From contig PHCL01000106.1 in assembly GCA_002842195.1 (NCBI GenBank), positions 1 to 5,656 on the forward strand: a DNA stretch of 5,656 nucleotides, written 5' to 3'. Origin of the DNA: Betaproteobacteria bacterium HGW-Betaproteobacteria-20. Lineage in GTDB: Bacteria; Pseudomonadota; Gammaproteobacteria; Burkholderiales; Methylophilaceae. A program made the position numbers and the translations under genes. How positions within the stretch are numbered: the first letter of the stretch is position 1; every line of letters starts with the position of its first letter. The notes under the pieces are model-generated. The model was given only the letters and a program-made list of their open reading frames with translations, was not told the DNA's origin and did not search any database. Positions 1 through 4,929 of the stretch are shown here, piece by piece.

Positions 1-727
1 TTAAAATCGTCGCCCAGCGATATTTAAAAACGCGGTGGTCAAAACGCTCGGGTTCTGAAACGCGCTCGGAAAATAAATTGTTGGTATGGATATGCGGCAA
101 CTGTTTTTTTGCCTTAAGCATACTCAATATGCCAATATTATAGATCGGCTCAAAATCAGTCACATTCGGGCCGGCGAGCTGAATATTAAATCTTTTTGTT
201 GCAGTAAATGCAATATCCCAGGTGCGCAAAAAGCCGTTGAACGTGTAGCCTGCCCATCTTTTGCGATTGATGGTAGCTCCAATTTCGATGCGGGAGATAT
301 GCGCACCGTAACGATCCAGCACCTTGTCTAAAAAAGACTGCCAAGTGGCTTGTTGTGCAGCACGCTCCATATTTTTTGCTTCAGAAAATGGTTGTACGAG
401 ATGCAGTAGTACATTAAATTTTTCTGAAATCAACCGCTGTAAAAAGCGTGCGTTAAAACTTTCTAGGTCGCCATAAGTGAAATCAAGCCGCACCTGCTGT
501 AAGCCTAGCGCACGCAATTGCGCAATCACATAATCATCCATGTTGACGCCAGCGGCTGAGGCGACGCAGACGCCAATGTAATCCTTCGGCACAAGATGAT
601 TGTCAGGTGGAATATGCCCCCGTTTGATGTACAGTTTACCGCTTAAAATATAAGCCAGACCTTTGCTTATAATTGGCCAGGTAAGCATGGTGGCTTGCTT
701 ATCAGATTGATTTGTAGCATAAGTCAT
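1..727 (-). CDS. Glycoside-hydrolase-like TIM-barrel protein, 3' end cut by window edge
   Basis: An open frame of 242 codons runs from ATG at 727 to the left edge with no stop, so the C-terminus lies outside the window. I do not recognise a named gene. The fold looks like a clan GH-A glycosidase barrel: strand-like segments YIGVCVASAAG (50-60) and VRLDFTYGD (79-87), then RIEIGATINRKRWAGY (146-161), LAGPNVTDFEP (184-194) and PHIHTNN (211-217). These resemble the beta-4, beta-5 and beta-6 ends of GH39-like enzymes. At the beta-4 end the usual Asn-Glu acid/base pair seems replaced by A151-T152, so hydrolase activity is doubtful. There is no clear signal peptide. The start is the first ATG after an in-frame TAA two codons upstream, but no good Shine-Dalgarno precedes it; Met14 is an alternative. 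It lies 21 bases after the sulfatase-family gene on the same strand, which suggests an operon and possibly translational coupling. A surface-glycan role is inferred only from that neighbour. Confidence 0.72.
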   Translation of the reverse strand, partial: MTYATNQSDKQATMLTWPIISKGLAYILSGKLYIKRGHIPPDNHLVPKDYIGVCVASAAGVNMDDYVIAQLRALGLQQVRLDFTYGDLESFNARFLQRLISEKFNVLLHLVQPFSEAKNMERAAQQATWQSFLDKVLDRYGAHISRIEIGATINRKRWAGYTFNGFLRTWDIAFTATKRFNIQLAGPNVTDFEPIYNIGILSMLKAKKQLPHIHTNNLFSERVSEPERFDHRVFKYRWATIL

Positions 728-748
728 GAGTTAAACAGGCCGCAAAAG

Positions 749-2731
749 TTAAGGCAAATGATAACGTTGTTCGTTATAAAGCAGGTCAGGCAGTAACACA
801 TTAGCGAGTGCGCGCTGCTCTAGTTCTTTTGCGTTGGTCGGCGGGGCAATTTCGCTTAAATGTTTGGCTTTTGCATCATATGTGCCATATGCCGTAGCCT
901 TGCCAGAGCGTAGTACTACCACCTGTTTGCCTGCTGCGCTTTCTTCCATCCAGCCAAAGTTGTCGTTATATTGCATCATGGCACGGCCTAAACTATCGGG
1001 TGCTGCGCTGGACAAATCGCGTCCGGTCATGGGGTGTTGTGCTTGCACGCCCATGAGCGACAGCAAGGTAACAGGTAAGTCAATCTGGCTCGCAACACCG
1101 GTGTAGCGCAGGGGCTGAATATCTGCACCCAGGATAAGACCGGGAATATGAAAGTGTTCAATAGGTACTAGGCTTTCACCGCGTACGCGAATGTCGTGGT
1201 CAGCGACAATTAAAAATACGGTATCTTTCCAATACTCGCTTTGCTGGGCTTTTTTGAAAAACTCGCCAATGGCGTAATCTGCATATTTTACTGCGTTGTT
1301 GTCAGTGGCTTTCGGCTGCTCGTATAATTCAATACGTCCATCTGGAAACTCAAATGGCGCATGGTTAGACGATGAAAAAGCCAAGGTATAAAACGGCTTG
1401 CCAGCCTTGTGGTGCGCTAATAGCTGCTCATGTGTTTTGTTGAGTAAGTCTTCATCAGAGACGCCCCAGCTACCCTCAAAAACTGGCTTTATATAATCTT
1501 TTTGATCAACAATATGCTGAAAGCCATTGCTGGTAAAAAAGCCGCGCATATTATCAAAATGGGATTCTCCGCCGTAAATAAATTCCGTGGTATAGCCTTG
1601 TTTTTCCAGCAGGGCGGCAAGGGTAAAAAAGTTCTTTTGTGATTTTGATAGTTTCACCGTGCTGTCAGCAGGAGTGGGCTGAAAACCAGAGGTAACGGCT
1701 TCAATGCCGCGCACAGAGCGCGTGCCGGTGGCGTAAAGCTGTTCAAACCAGATGCCTTGTTCTTTCAGTTTTTCGATATTAGGGGTCACAGGCACACCAC
1801 CCAAAGATTCCACAAAAGTAGCGCCTAAGCTCTCCTGCAGAATAATGACCAGGTTAAGTGGTTTTTCGCGTGGATGACTCGGCTTCAGTGTCGTTAACGT
1901 GGGAATGTCGGAATCTTTGGCGCCAGTGAGTTTAAATATTTCCTCACGCGGCATTTTGCCGTAAATTTCGCTGGATTTAGTTTCTTTGAGTAAATTATAA
2001 GTAGCATAAGTAACGGAGTAGCCGGAGTTAAGCACCAAGCTGTTGACCATACTATCTGCCGTGATTGCAAATAGCGCAGGATTTGCCGGGCGGTGGCCCA
2101 GCGACGAGCGAATGCCGGCAGCCGCTAAAATAAAAATCAGCGGCCAGATAATGAGTGATTTTTTGAGTGACCAGCTAGATTTAACATTGAGCCAAGGCTT
2201 CATTAAGCCGTGCATCATAATGTGCGTTAAGGCGACAAACCCCAGCGCTGCAAAAATGTGGATACGGAAACCGCCCCACAACATGCTGGCGACTTCATGG
2301 GGATATTTCAAGTATTCGACAAATATACGATTAGGACGTACATCGTATTCCGCGATAAAGCCCGGTGTAGATATTTCCAGAAATACCAGCAACACAATCG
2401 CCAGTGTGACCCAGACATAAGTAAACCATTGCCAGCCACGCCACCATTTTGCAACAGTAAATATAGGCAATAAAAGTAGCGGGATAAGACTTAATAGAAA
2501 AAGCTGAATAATATCTACACGTACACCTTGCAAGAAAACGGCCGCAAGTTGGCCGGTCGTATTCACACGGTCAAACTTCCACAACACTAAACCGAAACGT
2601 GAGGCAGATAACACAATTAGCCCGATGATAAACATCACCACTAAAGGCGCATAAGCGTCAAATTTGCGCGCGAAATGCCATAATTTTTGCGCGATTGCCT
2701 GTAAATTCAGGCTAGAGCGGTAAAGTGACAT
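749..2731 (-). CDS. Membrane sulfatase-family phosphotransferase, LTA synthase/OpgB-like
   Basis: A 660-residue protein with the LtaS/OpgB architecture: about five membrane segments (roughly 28-46, 65-93, 103-122, 157-175, 191-208), then a large extracytoplasmic sulfatase-fold domain (about 292-575). Expected active-site features are visible: a metal-ligand Glu in NLVIILQES (E300), a nucleophile position in ATGTRSVRG (S339, where LtaS and EptA use Thr), H457 in SSSNHAPF, and D511-H512 in IVADHD. Family members transfer phosphoglycerol or phosphoethanolamine from phospholipids to polymers or glycans on the outer face of the inner membrane. The substrate here cannot be read from sequence. Gram-negative members include OpgB (periplasmic glucans), and many are uncharacterised. 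The tail (about 580-660) lies beyond the catalytic fold. The ATG at 2731 has a TGAGG ribosome site seven bases upstream and a TATAAT promoter. It probably forms an operon with the GH-like gene downstream. Family call is firm; substrate is unknown. Confidence 0.9.
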   Translation of the reverse strand: MSLYRSSLNLQAIAQKLWHFARKFDAYAPLVVMFIIGLIVLSASRFGLVLWKFDRVNTTGQLAAVFLQGVRVDIIQLFLLSLIPLLLLPIFTVAKWWRGWQWFTYVWVTLAIVLLVFLEISTPGFIAEYDVRPNRIFVEYLKYPHEVASMLWGGFRIHIFAALGFVALTHIMMHGLMKPWLNVKSSWSLKKSLIIWPLIFILAAAGIRSSLGHRPANPALFAITADSMVNSLVLNSGYSVTYATYNLLKETKSSEIYGKMPREEIFKLTGAKDSDIPTLTTLKPSHPREKPLNLVIILQESLGATFVESLGGVPVTPNIEKLKEQGIWFEQLYATGTRSVRGIEAVTSGFQPTPADSTVKLSKSQKNFFTLAALLEKQGYTTEFIYGGESHFDNMRGFFTSNGFQHIVDQKDYIKPVFEGSWGVSDEDLLNKTHEQLLAHHKAGKPFYTLAFSSSNHAPFEFPDGRIELYEQPKATDNNAVKYADYAIGEFFKKAQQSEYWKDTVFLIVADHDIRVRGESLVPIEHFHIPGLILGADIQPLRYTGVASQIDLPVTLLSLMGVQAQHPMTGRDLSSAAPDSLGRAMMQYNDNFGWMEESAAGKQVVVLRSGKATAYGTYDAKAKHLSEIAPPTNAKELEQRALANVLLPDLLYNEQRYHLP

Positions 2732-2738
2732 GCATTAA

Positions 2739-2743
2739 CCTCA
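2739..2743 (-). promoter_or_regulatory. Ribosome binding site for the LtaS-like gene
   Basis: TGAGG on the minus strand with a seven-base spacer to the ATG at 2731. It supports that start over the out-of-frame ATG at 2735-2733. Confidence 0.7.
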
Positions 2744-2757
2744 AAAACAAAACGAGC

Positions 2758-2786
2758 ATTATATCGCTTTTAACCACGCCAAAGAG
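2758..2786 (-). promoter_or_regulatory. Probable sigma-70 promoter for the LtaS-like gene
   Basis: The minus strand carries a perfect -10 hexamer TATAAT at 2763-2758. Seventeen bases upstream the hexamer is CTCTTT (2786-2781), a poor -35. Transcription would start near 2751, leaving about 20 untranslated bases before the ATG. The -35 position overlaps the outer end of the IS256-like terminal repeat, so the insertion may have replaced the original upstream sequence. The -10 is convincing; the -35 is not. Confidence 0.55.
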
Positions 2787-2807
2787 ACTGTGCTGAATTT
2801 TGTGTAG
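2784..2807 (-). repeat. Terminal inverted repeat (right end) of the IS256-like relic
   Basis: The plus strand reads gagactgtgctgaattttgt then gtag. It follows the remnant's TAA (2817-2815) by seven bases. IS256-family ends commonly have the form GAG..TGT....TTTTGTGTA, reading inward. Eight or nine bases just outside (ending at 2783) would have been the target duplication, but no copy is visible within the window, as expected if the other end was lost. Confidence 0.55.
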
Positions 2808-2814
2808 ATAGCGG

Positions 2815-2991
2815 TTAAATACGACTGGACATCCTCTACTCAAAGTGAACGGTAACCCTGATTTAACGCAGGTTTCCAATCGCATTGGCAGTGTAGTTTA
2901 TTTTGCGTATTGCTAGTGGGTAATCCAAGCGTGGGATAAAACGTGCCCAATTGTTATGCAAGGATTGGGTGCATATAACGTCAGATGACAG
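2815..2991 (-). pseudogene. IS256-family (mutator-type) transposase, C-terminal relic
   Basis: On the minus strand, 2991-2866 reads through 42 codons to TAA (2865-2863). It includes NNWARFIPRLDYPLAIRK and then INYTANAIGNLR. This matches the mutator transposase block with consensus like W....PFFDYP..IRK.IYTTNAIE.L, just after the last catalytic region. In the next frame 2881-2858 gives DWKPALNQ, and with a further one-base shift 2856-2815 gives VTVHFE, a TAG, then RMSSRI and TAA. This fits the family's C-terminal pattern W..ALNQF...FEERM. Roughly 40-50 residues normally separate the two blocks, so an internal deletion is inferred. The N-terminal part and DDE catalytic residues are absent here. 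The gene is inactive through deletion, frameshift and stop. Confidence is high for the YP..IRK..YT.NAI block and lower for the tail. Confidence 0.75.
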
Positions 2992-3151
2992 TTAAATTTA
3001 GACCACCTTCCTTAGAGGCGCTCTGCGAGCCTTATAGACAAAGGCTCACAGGGCAGTGTTTTTCTCTCGATAGATTTTTGCGTGTAGATTCAAGTACGAA
3101 GTGCAACGACCGGGCTAAATTACCATGCCCGCAAGCTGAAAATTTTGTCTC
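2992..3151. other. Intergenic remainder downstream of fur; no intact gene
   Basis: The 160 bases after the fur stop hold no credible gene. Contents seen are a perfect hairpin at 3027-3047, a five-base stem CGGGC/GCCCG at 3111-3131 with an 11-base loop and no T tract, and a minus-strand tail reading SPVVALRT then TGA (3118-3095 for VVALRT and its stop) that resembles the C-termini of IS30-family transposases. The last point is weak. The stretch may be more mobile-element debris or the 3' untranslated region of fur. Confidence 0.4.
3027..3047. repeat. Perfect 7-bp inverted repeat (hairpin)
   Basis: GAGCCTT at 3027-3033 pairs exactly with AAGGCTC at 3041-3047 around a seven-base loop ATAGACA. 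On the plus strand a T run begins only about ten bases later, and on the minus strand (the direction of fur transcription) no T run follows, so it is not a canonical intrinsic terminator on either strand. It might still define a fur transcript 3' end, or be part of mobile-element debris. Confidence 0.45.
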
Positions 3152-3577
3152 TTAACTTTTATTGCTACAAGGTTGCTTTTCGCAAATACCGTAAATGGTT
3201 AATGAATGGTCTTGCATTTTAAACCCCAGTTTTGCCGCTGCGCTTTCCTGTCTTTTTTCGATTTCAGCATCATAAAACTCTTCAACACGGCCACATTTTA
3301 CACAGACAATGTGGTCATGATGGCCGCCGTCGCTGAGCTCAAACACCGCTTTACCACCTTCAAAATGGTGGCGTATAAGCAAGCCGGCTTGCTCAAACTG
3401 GGTGAGCACGCGATAAACCGTGGCCAAGCCAACATCTTCACCAGAATTAATCATTACCTTGTAGATGTCTTCAGCAGATAAATGGCGATCTTTGCTATTT
3501 TCAAACAAACTCAATACTTTTAATCTGGGTAGGGTCGCTTTAAGGCCAGCGTTTTTTAAGTCATTTTGATCGTGCAT
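3152..3577 (-). CDS. fur: Ferric uptake regulator Fur
   Basis: A complete 141-residue Fur, the cytoplasmic iron-sensing repressor that binds operators as a dimer when loaded with Fe(II). The N-terminal winged helix spans about 1-83, with recognition-helix region GLATVYRVLTQFEQAG (50-65). The C-terminal dimerisation domain holds HHDHIVCVKCG (86-96). Ligands of both metal sites known from Pseudomonas Fur are present in register: H32, E80, H89, E100 and H86, D88, E107, H124. The cysteine pairs C92/C95 and C132/C137 of the enterobacterial zinc-type protein are also kept. Length is normal for the family, and nothing suggests the nearby IS relic damaged the C-terminus. The ATG at 3577 has a weak AAAGAG ribosome site with a nine-base spacer. 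The gene is divergent from bamE, an order common in beta- and gammaproteobacteria. I see no convincing Fur box for autoregulation. Confidence 0.97.
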   Translation of the reverse strand: MHDQNDLKNAGLKATLPRLKVLSLFENSKDRHLSAEDIYKVMINSGEDVGLATVYRVLTQFEQAGLLIRHHFEGGKAVFELSDGGHHDHIVCVKCGRVEEFYDAEIEKRQESAAAKLGFKMQDHSLTIYGICEKQPCSNKS

Positions 3578-3645
3578 AATGATGTACTCTTTAAAAATAG
3601 ATGTTTGTCACAATTAGCAACGGCAGTGTTTTGAGTTGGCTATCT

Positions 3646-3681
3646 ACGTGTTATATTAACGCTAATTCAAACTAAAGTCAT
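3646..3681 (-). promoter_or_regulatory. Candidate fur promoter
   Basis: On the minus strand ATGACT (3681-3676, four of six to TTGACA) and TAATAT (3658-3653, four of six to TATAAT) are separated by exactly 17 bases. Transcription would start near 3646, giving roughly a 68-base leader before the fur ATG at 3577. The -10 overlaps the one proposed for bamE on the opposite strand. Weak hexamers; judged mainly by spacing and position. Confidence 0.35.
3649..3657 (+). promoter_or_regulatory. Candidate extended -10 promoter for bamE-dapB
   Basis: TGTTATATT fits the extended -10 form TGnTATAAT with one mismatch. A TTGAGT at 3631-3636 could be a -35 but the spacer is only 15 bases. The start point would be near 3664, about 20 bases before the bamE ATG at 3685. 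The ribosome site before bamE is poor (TAAAG about nine bases upstream). Confidence 0.45.
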
Positions 3682-3684
3682 AAT

Positions 3685-4905
3685 ATGCGTAATCTTTATA
3701 GTTCGTTGCGTTGCCCAATCATTTTGTTAGCGATTTTGTGTACCTCGTGTGGTACGGCCTTGCCCACCATCAAGCCTTTTAAGATTGATGTGCAACAAGG
3801 TAATGTCGTCACTTCCAAAATGCTGTTGCAATTACGCCCAGGCATGACGAAATCGCAAGTACGTTTTGTGATGGGAACGCCGCTTATTCAGGATAGCTTT
3901 CACGGTAATCGCTGGGATTATGCCTACCAGATGCGTGAAGACGGCAAAATTACGGAGCAACGCCGTGTCATTTTAGACTTTGAAAACGATTTGCTAAAAT
4001 CGGTGCGTGGCGATGTGACGCCTCAAAAAAGCGAGCTGGCGGCTGAAAGTGCTAATACCGGTGTACGTGCAGTTGAGCCTGGGACAAATCCACAAAAAAA
4101 ATCCATGCTTGAAAAGCTTAAATTCTGGAAAAGCGACAAAGCCGAAGCTGTTGCCACGGCTCCTGCAATTGCTGCGACTGCTACGGCGGCGGCAGAAACA
4201 GCAGAAAAAACACCAGAACCTGTTTTAGCGATGCCTTTGGCAGTCGCGCCAGAACAAGCGGCAGCGCTGGAGACTGAAGCGCCAAAATCTGTTTTAGCGC
4301 AAGAGATAGCGTTGCCTGCAACGATTGCAACGCCGGAAATTGCTACACCCAGCCCGCCATCGCAAGAGGCTGTGCAAAAAGACGTGCGAGAGCCAGTGCA
4401 AGAAAATACGCAAGAAAAAAATATTGTGGCCGAAGGTGACGCTACTGCATCAGCAGCAAGCTCGGCGTTAAGCAATGAGGCGGTGATACAGACGGTGACT
4501 GAATGGGCTGAAGCCTGGCGAACTAAAAATGCAAATCAATACCTTGGCTTTTATGCAGATAAATTCAGGCCGGACGGTAATGTCAGCAAAAAAAACTGGG
4601 CTACACAACGCAAACAGCGGCTTTCGGGCAAACAAGGGGATATCACTCTGGCCTTAGAAGACTTGCAAGCACAAGTGCAGGGTAGTCAGGCCAGCGTGCA
4701 GTTCTTTCAGAAGTACAGCTCAAAAGTATTTAGCGACCAAGTCAGCAAAAGACTGGATTTAGAATTTGATCAAACATTAAATCGCTGGTTAATTGTTAAA
4801 GAGTCTATCGTAGAAAATGCGAAAAGACCTGAGGTGCAAAAAGTGCTGGCACCTGAAAATACCAGCGAACATTTAGATGGTGTCATTGAAAAAATCGGCT
4901 TTTAA
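3685..4905 (+). CDS. bamE: BamE (SmpA/OmlA) lipoprotein with C-terminal NTF2-like domain
   Basis: BamE is the small outer-membrane lipoprotein that supports the BamABCD machine inserting beta-barrel proteins. The N-terminus is a lipoprotein signal (LLAILCTSC, lipidated C22 expected; -3 is Cys rather than Leu). The BamE domain spans about 33-112: IDVQQGN (34-40), LRPGMTKSQVRFVMGTPLIQD (50-70) and the beta strands with RWDYAYQ (76-82), aligning with E. coli DINQGN, RVGMT and LGTPL. E. coli BamE is 113 residues; this protein has 406. A long Ala/Pro/Glu/Gln-rich, probably disordered linker (about 113-260) includes a basic patch MLEKLKFWKSDK (141-152). A second domain at about 265-376 shows TEWAEAWRTKN, YLGFYADKF, NWATQRKQR, VQFFQKYSS and RWLIVKESI, the pattern of the NTF2-like Cds6-type C-terminal domain found on some L,D-transpeptidases and TPR proteins. 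It likely gives the lipoprotein a periplasmic binding module. The gene probably shares an operon with dapB 24 bases on. Confidence 0.9.
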   Translation: MRNLYSSLRCPIILLAILCTSCGTALPTIKPFKIDVQQGNVVTSKMLLQLRPGMTKSQVRFVMGTPLIQDSFHGNRWDYAYQMREDGKITEQRRVILDFENDLLKSVRGDVTPQKSELAAESANTGVRAVEPGTNPQKKSMLEKLKFWKSDKAEAVATAPAIAATATAAAETAEKTPEPVLAMPLAVAPEQAAALETEAPKSVLAQEIALPATIATPEIATPSPPSQEAVQKDVREPVQENTQEKNIVAEGDATASAASSALSNEAVIQTVTEWAEAWRTKNANQYLGFYADKFRPDGNVSKKNWATQRKQRLSGKQGDITLALEDLQAQVQGSQASVQFFQKYSSKVFSDQVSKRLDLEFDQTLNRWLIVKESIVENAKRPEVQKVLAPENTSEHLDGVIEKIGF

Positions 4906-4918
4906 GTCTGCATAATTT

Positions 4919-4924
4919 AGAAGG
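4919..4924 (+). promoter_or_regulatory. Ribosome binding site for dapB
   Basis: AGAAGG with a five-base spacer to the ATG at 4930, the strongest Shine-Dalgarno in the window. It lies in the 24-base gap after the bamE stop, supporting translation of dapB from a bamE-dapB transcript. Confidence 0.75.
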
Positions 4925-4929
4925 TAAGC

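Larger units (their letters stand above)
2784..2991 (-). mobile_element. Remnant of an IS256-family insertion sequence (3' end)
   Basis: This stretch contains the decayed 3' part of a mutator-type (IS256 family) transposase followed by a terminal-repeat-like end. The element is oriented on the minus strand, with its right end at 2784. No matching left end or target duplication was found, so the left boundary (here 2991, the first codon of the readable remnant) is only a minimum. It explains about half of the gap between fur and the LtaS-like gene. The element is far too short to be functional: family members are about 1.3 kb with transposases near 400 residues. Recognition rests on family motifs read by eye, with no database search. 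Confidence 0.72.

Noticed and set aside
86..331. Plus-strand open frame of 81 codons
   Set aside because: It lies antisense inside the GH-like gene, whose frame is open across the whole 1-727 stretch with family-like motifs. No ribosome site or recognisable product.
834..1106. Plus-strand open frame of 90 codons
   Set aside because: Antisense shadow of the LtaS-like gene, with no recognisable features.
2043..2473. Two overlapping plus-strand open frames (125 and 71 codons)
   Set aside because: Both are antisense to the membrane region of the LtaS-like gene and overlap each other in different frames.
2845..2916. Plus-strand GTG open frame of about 23 codons
   Set aside because: Too short, no ribosome site, and antisense to the transposase relic.
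2985..2991. CTGTCAT on the minus strand, a Pho-box half site upstream of a phospholipid-using enzyme
   Set aside because: The second half site, expected four bases on, reads CGTTATA and does not match. It also sits inside the transposase relic, about 250 bases from the gene.
3111..3151. Terminator after fur (CGGGC/GCCCG) and a possible left IS end beginning GAGAC at 3151
   Set aside because: The stem is five bases with an 11-base loop and no T tract. Beyond GAGAC the sequence does not match the terminal repeat at 2784-2807.
3206..3481. Plus-strand open frame of 91 codons inside fur
   Set aside because: Antisense to a fully conserved Fur protein.
3573..3586. Fur-box-like ATAATGAT at the fur start
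   Set aside because: Only one half resembles the consensus, and no inverted partner or third hexamer is present.
4220..4299. Eleven-base direct repeat CTGTTTTAGCG at 4220-4230 and 4289-4299, 23 codons apart in frame
   Set aside because: Flanking sequence does not repeat convincingly. Low-complexity linker sequence gives such matches by chance.
4023..4475. Minus-strand open frame of 150 codons rich in Ala, Ser and Val
   Set aside because: It mirrors the low-complexity Ala/Pro/Glu linker of BamE; the composition explains why it lacks stops.
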